From Narthecium ossifragum (taxonomy: Eukaryota > Streptophyta > Magnoliopsida > Dioscoreales > Nartheciaceae), in NCBI GenBank assembly GCA_963920575.1, contig OY986966.1, forward strand, positions 19,291,656 through 19,355,655: a stretch of 64,000 bases of DNA, written 5' to 3'. Numbering within the stretch: position 1 is the first letter of the stretch; the number at the start of each line of letters is the position of its first letter. Shown one piece after another: positions 10,871 to 22,044 of the stretch. Made by a program: the position numbers and the translations under genes. The notes beneath the pieces were generated by a model, which made no database searches, had not been told where the DNA came from, and saw only the letters and a list, made by a program, of their open reading frames with translations.

Positions 10871-11398
10871 GAGAGGTTAGTGCATATCAGGCAGAGGCTT
10901 CTAACGGCTCAGAGCCGACAGAAGAGTTATGCAGATCAGAGGCGACGACCGTTAGAGTTTGCAGTCGGCGACCGAGTGTTTTTGCGAGCATCGCCGTACA
11001 GAGGTTCTGTCAGGTTTGGCAGAGGTGGCAAGTTGGCGCCGAGGTTCGTCGGGCCGTTTGAGATCTTAGAGAGGGTCGGCGAGGTAGCTTACCGCCTGGA
11101 TCTTCCTCATCACATGTCTGTTGTGCATCCGACTTTCCATGTGTCGATGCTGAGGAAGTATCACCCAGACCCGTCTCATGTCATCAGAGTGGATGACATT
11201 GAGCTTGAGGCAGACGTGAGCTTTGTTGAGCAGCCGATTCAGGTACTTGACCGGAGGGATCAGGTCTTGCGGGGCAAGATGATTCCCTTGGTCAAGGTAC
11301 TCTGGAGGCACAGAGGCACCGAGGAGGTGACTTGGGAGCGCGAGGCGCGCATGCGGCAGGAGTTCTCCATGTACTTCTTGTCCTGTCCTCTAGTGTAG
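10871..11398 (+). pseudogene. Tekay integrase C-terminus with chromodomain-like tail
   Basis: The reading frame resumes with [40 protein letters not shown] and KLAPRFVGPFEILERVGEVA, the C-terminal DNA-binding part of gypsy integrase. HPTFHVSMLRKYHPDPSHVI and a chromodomain-like segment (QVLDRRDQVLRGKMIPLVKV, LWRHRGTEEVTWERE) follow, typical of Del/Tekay chromoviruses. The HHCC zinc domain and the DDE core are missing: the join near 10862-10872 fuses the spacer after RNase H ([13 protein letters not shown]) directly to this tail. About 1 kb is therefore lost compared with the copy at 20188-21300. Confidence 0.88.
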
Positions 11399-11429
11399 CT
11401 GTTTTGTTGTTCCGAGCCCTACCCTTATC

Positions 11430-11466
11430 GAATCTCGGGACGAGAGTTCCTTTAAGGGTATTAGGA
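11430..11466 (+). promoter_or_regulatory. Polypurine-tract region before the 3' LTR
   Basis: The segment tcgggacgagagttccttta and agggtattagga precedes the 3' LTR. The same text is found before the LTR at 33903 and, in reverse, beside 19912, so it is the family's conserved plus-strand priming region. It is not a pure purine run. Confidence 0.5.
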
Positions 11467-13730
11467 TGTGAGGACATGCCCCTCTACCCCTGTGGCTCGT
11501 TGTAGATCGCAAGGGCAATTTGGTAAATTGCGCCTTGTTGGTTTGTTTCACACCCGCGTGTGCACACACTGGCCTTGTATGTGTTAGTGTTTGTTTAGAA
11601 TGGTTAGGTGGACCCGGGATCGAAAGATCCGGACTTGGGCTTGAGGAAGGATCGATCATTCATAGGTCGGTTGGTTTTCTGCTTCGCGAGGACGGCCACC
11701 GACGGCCGTCGTTCTCCCCTGTCAGAGGGGGAGGACTTTCTCCTCCCCTCCCCCAACTTTTTCCCCTCTTTCCCGGCTTTCCCCTCCCCTTTTCCCTCCT
11801 TTTCTTCCCCTCTTCCTCCTCCTCCTTTCTTCTTCTTCTTCTCTTCTCCCCCGAAGCTCTGCTCTTCCCCTGTTTTTCCGGCAGCCACCTTCCCCTCTTC
11901 CGTTCTCCCTCCTCCGACCATCAAATTGGGTGTTCTTTGGCTCGTTGGATTCGTGACAACGAGAGGAAGATCCCTGAAGTGGTTTGGAGGCTTGTTGGTG
12001 ATCAAATCGCGGGGAATCAGCCGAGGAAAGCGCAGCTAGGTAGGGTTATACCTACTGATGTTTATTTCGGGTTTTCTTGAGATCTAGCCGTTGGATCTTA
12101 TTGATCCTTGCTTTGTTGGTTTTCTTATGCCTTTTAGAATAACTGATTTAAGTTTCATGTTAATCAGTTGAGATTTGAGGAGGTTTTATGTGTGATTAGT
12201 CTCGGATTTCTGGTTTTCTGCTGTTCTTGAGAAACAGGCGATTTGCGGCGAGTTTTCCGGCCGGCGAGTACATGATCTTGGCTTTTCATAAACATACGAG
12301 TTGTAGCTCTACTCGTTATCTTTCCATTCCATCTTGTTTCGTATTTTTCCGATTTATGTACGATTTCTGGTGAATTGTTTTCTGGAGGGCGGCGTTGCAG
12401 CAATTAAAGGGTAAGTTGGTTTAATCAGCGATTTTGGATTAATGTTTCCCATTAATCCAACCGTTAGATGTTTATGAAATTTGGATATGATGATCCTGGT
12501 ATATACACCTACTGGTGTCTAAGTTGGATCTTGAATCCGACATCGTTTGGACGTCGGATCGACGGGATCAATTAGCCCTAAGTAGAGGGTTTTGGGTTTT
12601 GAATATAATATTATATTTCGGAATATAATATTATATTGTTTACTTTTAATCATCGTTTTCGGGGTTGCTTCCCGTTGCAGGAGTTCGCGGTTGACGGTCG
12701 TGGTACCGTCGTAATGCCGGGACCCGCTGCGGATCGGCTGGACGCGGTCGGTGGTATCGCTGCAGCGATCCAGTAGACTTATATGATGCTTGACATACTG
12801 TTGCATGCTTTACTTCTTATCTGTGTATGTCATAGCATGCATTCCTCTGTTGTGCATTAGTTGCATTGGTTAGGGCGTGGGTGATCCTTGGGTCGCCGTC
12901 CCGAGGCTGGAAGCTCGGACTTAGCCCTAGGACCGGGGTTGGGTAGTTTGGACTCGGTTTGAATTGTAGTGTCCAGTCGATTCGATGATAGGCTTAGATG
13001 ACTGGTACACTTGTGGCTTGATGTTTGTAGAGGTCGTGTCGGCCTTGAGTCGGAGGCTGAGGTGTAGCCGGTGTCCCATTGTGCTGACCTTTGGCGTCGC
13101 CAGTGTTTGTTGAGCTTACTGAGTGCCGTCCCTGGGTCTCAGGGGCAGTGTCCCACTGTGCTGACCTTTGGTGTCGCCAGTGTTTGTTGAGCTTATTGAG
13201 TGCCGTCCCTGGGCCTCAAGGACACGCGGTGGGGTTATGGGACCCCTGTATACACCCAGATCCTACTCAAGGGCGACACTGTTGCGTTTCCCTCTTCCTT
13301 CTGTGTGTCGTAGTGTAGATCCCTACTGAGCTTAGTGCTCACACCTACCCGGGCTGCGTTTTGCAGGTGCAGGCGTCAGTTCTTCTTCTGTGGCCCCTAC
13401 CGGGCAGTTGGTTGGCGGTGCGGCGGCGCCAGGTGGAGTCTGAGAGCTGGTGATCCTTTACTGCTTTTACCCTTATGTTAGATAGTCTCCTACGGGAGTA
13501 ATATTGTAGTTGAACTTCCCCTCTCCGAGGTTTTGTATATATTAATACTCTGAGTTTTAAATCTGTGATTCGAGGCTTGAATATAATATTGTTTTTCAAG
13601 AGGGTGTTTTGGTGAATTGCTAGGGAGACCAATAGGTTAGAGGGAACCCTCGTCGTTCTTTTTCCGCGTTGGTTAGGTTCCGGTTCGCGTCGCCCGGCCC
13701 GGTTGGGCTTTCGCGGGTCGGGGCGCGACA
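11467..13730 (+). repeat. 3' LTR of the two-LTR Tekay element
   Basis: A 2,264-bp LTR. It lacks about 120 bp of U3 present in the 5' LTR (join at 11640-11646) and has 41 bp near 12484-12524 that the 5' LTR lacks. The two LTRs differ at a handful of sites in 12100-12800 but are nearly identical over the last 850 bp; I noticed one change, at 13079. Confidence 0.9.
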
Positions 13731-13774
13731 GCTATCCTTTACGAAATCGATATAATCTATGTTGTGTCTACTAC

Positions 13775-15347
13775 TAATCGCTCGTAAACGTCGTCGTTAA
13801 AACATTGCTAACCTCAATCAAATCTTAAATTTATATCCTTATTCAATCACTAATGCTACTACGTAGACTAGTGGTGAAATCCGGAGTCGAATCACAGGGA
13901 ATTACTAGGAAAACAAAATCAACTCTCAAAACTCTTGATCTAAACCAAACACTCCAATGATAGATTGATCTAACTGAAATTATCTAAGAAAGTAAAAGAA
14001 AATATTAAGGTTTTAATCAGATGGAAAAAAATGTCTTAGGAAATACACAATCCACCCTAGTTTCACCCTTAATCTTCCATAGTTATCATCTTGATCACTT
14101 CTCTAGGCATTATAGATCGTTTAGCTACAAGCTCACACGAATCCCTAAAAGAAGGTTTTATGTTCCCTACGACATAACCTATCTTTGTTTGGCATAAATC
14201 ATCTTCGATTCTACCATTATCTTAAGTTATTCTACTCCTAATGACCTTAGCATGACTTATCTTCACGTAGCATAGATTATCTCAAAGGTAAATCACAAAG
14301 CACATGCAAACTATCTCATGAATCTCTACACTCAAGTACAACCATCATGTAAGACTAATAATACGTCAACGGAACTCTGTTCCTTCAACTCTATAATCAT
14401 TAAAATCATATTCATGAGATTATACTTAGAGAAGTTCACAAAAATCCAACTAAGAAAGATCAAAAGTTACACTAGGGTTTCATGGTATTCGTAAGAACAA
14501 GAAAACTAGCCACTCATCTCTTGGAAATCAGCCATAGGTGTAGAAGATGAAGCCAATGATCCCCGCGGAAAGATCGCCGTCTTCAAAACCCTAACCTTCT
14601 CCTCCAAAAGTGCTCCAAAAGATGATTATTTTTGGCTGGAATAACCCCCTTATATATCAGAAACCCTAAACCTCCGAATTAGGAGTCCTAACAGAGGTTA
14701 AACTCTAATTTCCCTAATTTCCGGATTGCTGATGTCATCGGAGCGATCGATCGGACTCAAACCGATCGATCGGACTTCCCAGTTTGACTGGATTAATAAC
14801 TGCCACGTCATCAGCTTCCTTATTCTTCAACTTCTACTCAAACTCTAACTTGGAGTCAATTCTGGGGCCAATCTATACGGAATCTGAGCCGATCTTCAAC
14901 ATGAGAGTTATAGATCTGGAAGTCTTCTATCATCTCCAAATTATTTTATAATATTCTGATTAATATAGAATATTTGGAGAATATTCTCTTGAGCTTCGAC
15001 GGTGCAGCTTTCCAGCTTATATATCTTCATGTATTCTTCAATTCTGCTATCACAACATCAAGAATCTCGCAAAGTGTCCAACATGAACATTGTAGATCTT
15101 GCAGTCTTCTATCATGTCCTAAATTTCCAGAATATTTGGACTTATACAGAATATCTGGCGAATATTTTCTTGACAGGCGACGAAGCAGTCTTTATTAAAT
15201 AAATTCATCTTCTTAGCCGAAACTCTTGTATTTCTTCTCAAAACCTATTTAAACCTGAAATCAACTAACAAACTATTAAATACAAACACTCTAGGCCTAA
15301 CAAAGGTAAATTAAGGGGTTTAATTATGAATATTTAGGGACTCATCA
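13775..15347 (-). mobile_element. Solo LTR (TGATGAGTC family), TSD actac/gctac
   Basis: The minus-strand copy begins tgatgagtccctaaatat at 15347 and ends near 13775 (taatcgctcgtaaacg on the plus strand; the terminal G is mutated). It is the same family as 42320-43772, which it matches at both ends. Flanks are actac (13770-13774) and gctac (15348-15352), one base different, suggesting an older insertion. It holds two GATCGATC words at 14750-14782, upstream of a TATA-like tatataagg (about 14650, minus strand). Confidence 0.8.
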
Positions 15348-16936
15348 GCTACCATTCTAAGCATGCTATAGGTATGCTACCGTTAGTGTTGGATTTCTAG
15401 TATTTCTAGTTATGTATGCTACCATTCTAAGCATGCTATGTTAGAGTAAATGCTTGTATGCTTATTCATGATATGTTTAATGTCAAATGCCCATAATATA
15501 TGCATAGCCCATGATATGTTCGATGGAATGCCAAGGAGCGTTGGCATGAGGTAAACGAGTATGAATTGCTATGTCTAGTATGATTTATGCATCTTGATAT
15601 CATGTATAAGCCTAGGGCCGGTGGTGTGCCCGTTTATATTTCTTTGTGGGAATGTTTATATTTCGCGGGGCAGTGGTGCCCTGTGAATTGGTTAGCTGGG
15701 GGTGTACCCCATTGTACAATTTTGGACTGACGGCGATGCATGTCGTCGTAATGCCGAAATTTGGATTGAAACGTGATATTACTGAAATAGCTTAGCTCTC
15801 TTTTACGTCTTATATGCTAAATTGGACATGCTTGATGAGATGTCATGTAGAGACACCTACTCCTAGTTGATTGTGTAGGCTCATGCATGTTGTAATGCAT
15901 TAGAAGCATTAAGGCTAGGTGGTAGGCGATGGTTTCTATCGCCGATCCGGGGTTCTCGGGTAGCCCGGATCTAGCCCTAGGACCGGGGCTTGGATAGTCG
16001 AGGATTAGGACGTGATTGTTATCAATGATCATGCTTGATATCATTTGAGGTTGTTGTTATAGTCGACTATGCACTATTCTTGTATTTGAGGTGTAAAGGT
16101 CGTGTCGGGTCTCCAAGGCCAAGCGCTAAGGATGGTTGTCGACGTCCCTGACATGTGTGTCCTCGTGAGAGATGGTATGACTGGGCAGGGTGGTACCTGG
16201 ACAGGAGCCCGCAGTCGTTGTTTCCTCTCGTCTGTTCTTGGGTGAGGGTGGGACCTGGACAGGAGCCCTCGGGAATCGACGGGGTTATGGGGCCCCTTGG
16301 CATCTCTTAGGCTTAGGCGGAGAACGACATAGTTGCAGTTTCCTTTCCTTTCTGTGATACGTAGAGTAGAACCCTACTGGGCATTGTTGCTCACCCTACC
16401 TGGGCTGCATCGGCGATGCAGTTCCTTCTTTCAGGTGATCTTCTAGAAGATGGCGCGATATTTCGAGGTGATCGAGGACTTGGAGCTTCGATGAGTTCAT
16501 CTACAGTTAATTTACAGTTTTAATCAGTGATGTATAAATTGATGTATAATCTGAAATATTCGAAAACAGGATTGTATGATTATTAATTTAATTGTATTGG
16601 AGAAATGTTGTAACATTCTTTAATGTAGACATTTGAGGAATGTAATGATTAATCATTTGTCCAAATTGTAATTTGTCAAATATCGAGGTTCAAATTGTAA
16701 AGTTGTACAATGTACAGGTTTCTTGTGTTATAATTATAAATGGGATTCTGCCGAAATTTCATTGTATAAATTTGAGGATTAAGTTGTTTAAATTCATAGC
16801 AGTTATATACTTGGGCGCCAATTGATGATGTAAACAGGTTTAGGTGGCTCACGCTTCGTTCTGGATGGGTTTTCTGGGTCGGGGCATGACAGATCATCCT
16901 CGTGATGGGAAGGTTCAGTCCTTGTCAAGCCAAAAG

Positions 16937-17128
16937 GGATCGATCTTCCTTCTAGGAGGATCGATCACCAAGCCAAAGGATCGATTTTCCCTCCAAGAAG
17001 ATCGATCACTTTCGCGACCAAGGATCTCGTCCATTCCTCCAAGCAAAAGATCGATCTTATCGATCATGCATGGGTCATACATGACGCCCCAAGAATCATC
17101 GATCCTTCCTTAGAAAGGATCGATCATG
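16937..17128. repeat. GATCGATC cluster of the split Tekay LTR, first half
   Basis: Six or so GATCGATC or GATCGATT words, each within a setting like aggatcgatcatt or agaagatcgatcac. The cluster belongs to the U3 of LTR 757-19911. Its other members are at 3728-3737 and 19557-19641. Confidence 0.8.
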
Positions 17129-17819
17129 TTGGGTTCTCTGGCGACCAATCGGCGAGAAATACCATTGGAAAACTCTACAAAATCCCACAAAACCTTGGGG
17201 TCTGGTAGTACGAAGAACCACGAATCCAAAACTGATACTTATACTAAAAACCAACGAGCATGCAAAGAGTTCTACTCAAATCAAACACAAACAAGCTAAA
17301 ACTCACCAAAAACCGGAAAAAAAGTAGGTAGGATCCCTACCAAGACTAGAGCAGCTTCAATCCCAGCTGCCAAGCCACATATCGCCCTTAATCTCTTCCA
17401 AATCTAGTCAGATTTGAGCTCAGGAACAACGGATTTTAAAAGAGGTTCAAGAAGGTGTTTGCGTCCGTTCTATAGGCCGACGAACCGACTTATGAATGAT
17501 TGATCATTTAGGAGTAATGATGGATCATTCATGATGATAGCTGTGAGGACCTGTCCGTCTACTCCTGCGTCGACCGTTTAGATCGGGCCCATGGCTCGTT
17601 ATGGACTGCAAGGGTAATTTGGTGAATTGTATCTTGACAGTTGATTTCACACCCGCATTGTGCACACACGGCCTTGGATTGATATGTGTGTTTGATTAGA
17701 TCCTTGTAGACATTCTCGATGGGGGAAGATCGAATCAGACGGTCAAGCTTAGATCTCGTAACTTGATGAGTCACCCTGACCCAGTCACCGTCCCTGTAGC
17801 AGGTCGGTTCACGACCCGC

Positions 17820-17828
17820 TATAAATAC
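17820..17828 (+). promoter_or_regulatory. TATA box of LTR 17542-19545
   Basis: The sequence tataaatac is followed by ccccctctcctcc, a clean TATA box before the pyrimidine-rich leader, about 280 bp into the LTR. Confidence 0.6.
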
Positions 17829-18398
17829 CCCCTCTCCTCCTTTCTTTTCTTTTCCTTCCCCTGTTTCCTGCGACCCTTCTTCTCCTTTCTTCTCCTTCTT
17901 TCTTCCCATCATGAGTGAGACCTTGAGAGAGAGAGCTCCGGTAGCTTCTCTGGCGAGCTTGGAGGTGCTCCACGATGAGGAGGAAGCCATCTTTCCAGTG
18001 GTTTAGCGGCTGATTTAGCGTAGAATGGTAGGTTTCTACACTTCAGCCTTGTTTACGTGTTCTAGGATGGTTAGATATTTGCTTTTCTTGTTTCTTTGTT
18101 CTAGATGATTTGTTTTAGCTGGCTTAAGATCTGATTTATGTTTCGTTAGATTTTGGTTTGATTTAAGTTGGATTTAAGCAAGTTTTCTTTCACATAATTC
18201 CGGATTTCTGTTCTTCCCAGAAGCTGCATGTTCGAGCCCATTTTCGTGGCACTTATATGCATGATCTCAGTTGGTCTTAAACCTGAACGTTGTATATCTT
18301 TGAGTCTTCTTTCAAACCCAATTGATTTCACATTTTTCTGATTTTTCTACGACTTTTGGTGAATTTTATTCCAAACTGTGTCAGAACAGAGTTTTCCC

Positions 18399-18537
18399 GA
18401 ATAGTACCTCGCGGTCGATCCACGGATCAACTGCCAGACTCCACGGTCGACCGTCACGGTCTTCGCGGTCGATTCGTTGATCGATCGTGAACCTTCACTT
18501 CTCCACGGTCGACTGTGATATCGACCGCCAGCCTTGA
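18399..18537. repeat. CGGTCGATC inverted-repeat cassette
   Basis: Words cggtcgatcc, cggtcgaccgt, cggtcgattcgttgatcgat and cggtcgactgtgatatcgacc lie about 580 bp downstream of the TATA box. The same cassette occupies 37109-37262 in the related LTR. Confidence 0.75.
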
Positions 18538-19556
18538 ATAGGGTTTTTTCGTGGTTCTTTGATCGAATTTCTTTCATGAAAGATGGCCAATGATGTTAGG
18601 GATCATGTATGCTATTGTCAGTGGATTTTTTGTCGGGGTGGCTTCCCGTTGAGGGCTTTCTCTGCGAGCTGGCTGGCAGCTGGTGGTCTGACCGTTGCAG
18701 CAGTTCCTTGTTTACCTGTTCACCACCCCGGGCTCGCTGCGTGCCGAGTCCAGACCTTGTTTTATTATCATCACATATGTTGCATGTTTATCTGTTTCTC
18801 CTACACGTGTGTACATAGCATGCATTTTTGATTGTGCATTAGATGCATAAGGATAGGACGTGGGCGATGGGTTGATCGCCGATCCGAGGCTTTCGGGTAG
18901 CTCTAGGACCGTGGCGGGTAGCGTGGTCAAGGATCGGATGGTAGTAGTATTCAGAGGTCGTGTCGGCCTCGAGCCAGGTGCTGAGGTTGCATCCAGTGTC
19001 GTTGTTTCATCCTTGGGCAGGGGGTGTGCCTGGGCGGCAGAGACTTGTCCCGCCCAGCAGTGTCTTCTTCTTGCTGTACTAGGTGTTTTCGGGATGGGCC
19101 CAGTTCGTTAGGGTGACCATGGTTGGATACCTAGAGAAACTGGTAGGGTTATGGGATCCCGTAGCACACCTAGACCTAGCTTGGGGGTGACACAGTTGTG
19201 GTCCCTCCTTTCTGTGTGTCGTAGTGTAGAACCCTACTGAGCTTAGTGCTCACTCCTACCGGGCAGATGCAGGCGTTAGCTCTTCTTCAGTGGCCTCTAC
19301 CGGGTAGGTCTGTGGTGGCGCGGTGGTGTCTGGCTGTGGTTGAGGAGCGGTGATCATCCGTTTACCCTTTTTATTAGATAGCCTCCTACGGGAGTGTGAT
19401 GTATATGAATGTACCCTTTGAGGTTTTGAAATCTTTTATATTATATCTTTTGAGGTTGTTGATTATTGTTAATTACGGGTACTTGTGAAATGTTTAGGGA
19501 GACGAATAAGCTAGAGGGAACCCTCGCTATATGTTTAGCATCTTCTTGGCTCCAAA

Positions 19557-19641
19557 TGATCGATCCTTCCAGCGAGAAATGATCGATCATCACTAAATGA
19601 TCGATCCTTCTAGCAAGGAATGATCGATCATTTAGGTGCAG
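19557..19641. repeat. GATCGATC cluster of the split Tekay LTR, second half
   Basis: Four atgatcgatcc or atgatcgatcat words lie about 20 bp apart. They belong to the LTR 757-19911 interrupted at 17541. Confidence 0.8.
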
Positions 19642-20187
19642 AATGATAGACTTGGGCTAGAACACAAGCCCAAGCCCGGATCTTTCGATTTCGGGTCTAC
19701 CTAACCGTTCTAAACAAACATTATCACAAACACGGTCAGTGTGTGTACGCGGGGGTGTGAAACAAACTGACAAGTTACAACTAAGCAAATTGCCATTGCG
19801 GCCCAAGAAATAATGCGATCCACCGGATCATTCGCTCGACACAAAACAAGAAAACGAGCCATGGGCCCGACCCAGCCAGTCGACCCAGGAGTAGAGGGAC
19901 AAGTACTCACATCCTAATACCCTTAAAGAAAATATCGTCCCGAGATTCGGTATAGGTAGGGGTCAGAAACAGAAAAAGAAGCTACACTAGAAGACATGAC
20001 AAAGGCTACATTGAGAAGAAAACAAATGTGGATACTCTTGCCGCATATGGGCCTCGCGCACCCAGGTCATCTCCTCGACGCCTCTTTGCCTCCACAGTAC
20101 CTTGACCAAGGGAATCATCTTGCCCCGCACGACCTGATCCCTCCGGTTATGTACCCGAACTGGCTGCTCAATGAATGTCGCGTTTGT

Positions 20188-21300
20188 CTAAAGATCGATG
20201 TCATCCACCTTGATGACATGAGACGGGTCCGAGTGATACTTCCTCAGCATCGACACGCGGAAAGTCGGATGCACATCTGACATGTGCTGAGGAAGATCCA
20301 TGTAGTAACCTACCTCGCCAATCCTCTCTAGGATCTCGAACGGCCCGACGAACCTCGGTGCCAACTTACCACCTCTGCCAAACCTAACTGACCCTCTGTA
20401 TGGTGATGCTCGCAGGAGCACTCTGTAACCGACTCCAAACTCTAACGATCGTTGCTTCTAATCTGCATAACTCTTCTGCCGGCTCTGAGCCGTCAGACGT
20501 TTCTACATGATTTGTACTAGCCTCTTTGATGGCCGTCTGATGATGTCTGGACTGGTGAGTGGTGCCTCTCCAACCTCTGTCCAGCACATTGGGGAACGAC
20601 ATGGCCTACCTTAAAACGCCTCGAAAGGTGCTACTCCAAAACTGGACTGGTAGCTGTTGTTGTAGGCGAACTCCACCAAGGGAACGTGCTCCTCCCAGCT
20701 GCCTCCGGCATCGAGGACACATGCTCTCAGCATGTCCTCTAAGATCTGGATCGTCCGCTATGATTGCTCGTATGTCTGCGGATGAAAAGGCGTGCTGAAG
20801 GTCAGGTGTGTTCCAACTGGCTCCTGAAAGCCTCGTCAGAACTTGCTGGTGAACCTGGGATCACGGTCTAACATTATGGACACTGGGACTATGTGTAGTC
20901 TGACCACCTCTCTGACGTACAAACTGCCTAACCTGTCTGTCGAGTTTGTTGTCCGCATAGTAAGTGCGTTGATTTGGTCAATCGATCAACGATGACCCAA
21001 ATTGCATCATTCCCCCTAGGAGATCTCGGTAGCCCGGTCACGAATTCCATCATGATGTGCTCCCACTTCCACTCAGCTCGTAGAAGGGGCTGAAGTAACC
21101 CTGCAGTTCGCTGGTGCTCTGCCTTGACCTTTTGATAGGTAAGGCAGCGCGATACGAACTCCGTCACTGCTCTCTTCATCCCACACCACCAGAACTGCCG
21201 CCGTAGGTCCTTTCGTAGGACGTCGTCTCGGAGAACTGGATCTGCCGGAACCACTACTCTGCCTCTAAATTGTAGCCCTCCGTCTGACGATACGGTCCAG
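20188..21300 (-). pseudogene. Tekay integrase with disabled zinc and DDE motifs
   Basis: Integrase inserts the cDNA into the chromosome. The minus strand gives LRRQFWWCGMKRAVTEFVSR, KVKAEHQRTAGLLQPL, IMMEFVTGLPRSPRGNDAIW, VIVDRLTKSTHLL (first catalytic Asp), SIMLDRDPRFTSKF (second Asp), LRACVLDAGGSWEEHVPLVE, FAYNNSYQSSFGVAPFEAF, and the tail RGGKLAPRFVGPFEILERIG to DPSHVIKVDDIDL. The two His of the zinc domain are absent, because the spacer VVVPADPVLRDDVLRKD joins the core directly, and CLTC is CLTY. The codon for the catalytic Glu (normally SERTIQ) is a TAG stop at 20758-20760. Further stops and frame breaks occur. Confidence 0.88.
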
Positions 21301-21455
21301 TCCCCGTCTGTGCCCTCCATGGCTGCCGATGTGCGCAACTCCTCGAGCTCTGCATCACTGCGCTGCGCCTCTATCACTCTGGCTAGAACTGCTGGCATAC
21401 TCAGTACTGTGTAGAGGAAGCTGCTGGATCCCTGATCCTCAAACTCGAGCCCCAA

Positions 21456-22044
21456 CTAGCTCGCTGTCTCCAATGCCTGCCACTGTTGTGCTGATAACCC
21501 TGCCACTGCTGCTCTGGTGTCTCTCACCTGTCTGCTCAGTGCGTCCGCTATGACGTTTGCTTTACCAAGATGGTAATGCAACTCGAAGTCATAGTCCTCC
21601 AGTAGCTCTATCCAGCATCGGTGCCTCAGGTTGAGGTCACGTTGGGTGAAAACGTGGCTCAAACTCTTAGGGCGAAGACCACTCCTGCTAGCTCCAAGTC
21701 ATGGGTCGGGTAGTTCCTCTCATGGTTCTTCATCTGACGAGAACTATTGGAAACCACGTGCCCCTCATGCATGAGGACACACCCCAAACCCTCACCGCTG
21801 GCGTCACAGTAGACACTGTAACCCACGCCTCGCTCGGGGATGATCAGCACCGGCACACTGGTCAACCTCGTCCTCAGCTCCACAAAGGCTCGCTCACAAG
21901 CATCATCCCACACAAACGGGATGGCCTTCTGTGTCAGTCTGGTCATCGGTTCGACAACTCTGGAGAAGTCCTGCACGAACCGTCTGTAGTATCCCGCCAT
22001 GCCTAGGAAACCGCGGACCTCGAACACTGTCCTCGGTCTCTGCT
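21456..22044 (-). pseudogene. Tekay RNase H and RT thumb fragment
   Basis: The minus strand reads [20 protein letters not shown], then [52 protein letters not shown], a break, then [20 protein letters not shown] and HYHLGKANVIADALSRQ. This is the connection and RNase H region of a gypsy pol. Compared with the two-LTR copy, the segment between ALRV and SHVF (about 20 residues including the SDHKSL catalytic Asp) is deleted. Upstream RT sequence is cut at 22045 by a solo LTR. Confidence 0.85.

Larger units (their letters stand above)
5477..13730 (+). mobile_element. Two-LTR Del/Tekay gypsy element, internally deleted, TSD gctat
   Basis: This is the only copy in the window with both LTRs. Target-site copies gctat stand at 5472-5476 and 13731-13735. 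The parts are: 5' LTR 5477-7820, PBS at 7824, internal region 7821-11466 (3.65 kb, too short for a complete gag-pol), 3' LTR 11467-13730. The pol order gag, PR, RT, RNase H, IN and the chromodomain-like integrase tail place it in the Del/Tekay lineage of Ty3/gypsy. At least four segments are missing: the gag core, the protease active site, the RT N-terminus and the integrase catalytic core. It cannot be autonomous. Confidence 0.92.
3762..16891 (+). mobile_element. Solo Tekay-type LTR carrying nested insertions, TSD gatcat
   Basis: The LTR begins tgtgaggacccgtacctc at 3762 and ends gggtcggggcatgaca at 16891, with gatcat on both sides (3756-3761 and 16892-16897). Two insertions split it: the complete element 5477-13730 and the solo LTR 13775-15347. 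The remaining pieces (3762-5476, 13736-13774 and 15348-16891) total about 3.3 kb. The start resembles the LTRs at 48280 and 38554. The GC-rich segment 4100-4370 followed by an aggtagggttt donor-like word is typical of these LTRs. The arginine- and proline-rich frames in it are compositional and not genes. Confidence 0.8.
17542..19545 (+). mobile_element. Tekay-type LTR with deleted 3' end
   Basis: It begins tgtgaggacctgtccgtc after atagc (17537-17541) and follows the LTR 33903-38443 throughout: TATA box, pyrimidine tract, CGGTCGATC cassette, conserved block and the agagggaaccctcg word. It then breaks off near 19545, about 80 bp before the expected tgaca end. The flank just after the break contains ttagcatc, which could hold a changed target-site copy (ttagc against atagc). 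Confidence 0.72.
757..19911 (-). mobile_element. 3' LTR of a minus-strand Del/Tekay gypsy element, split into four pieces
   Basis: Read on the minus strand, the LTR starts tgtgagtacttgtccctc at 19911 and ends gcgcgaca at 757. It survives as 757-1950, 3723-3761, 16892-17541 and 19546-19911, about 2.25 kb once the inserts are removed. Joining the pieces restores collinearity with the LTR at 34796-37101: the stretch around 1800-1920 matches the reverse complement of about 35860-35990, and the GATCGATC cluster of 16937-17128 continues at 19557. The inserts are the LTRs at 1951-3717, 3762-16891 and 17542-19545. The internal domain continues to the right from 19912. The base pairs before the LTR, tggat at 752-756, should be one target-site copy; the partner was lost with the 5' end. 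Confidence 0.8.
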
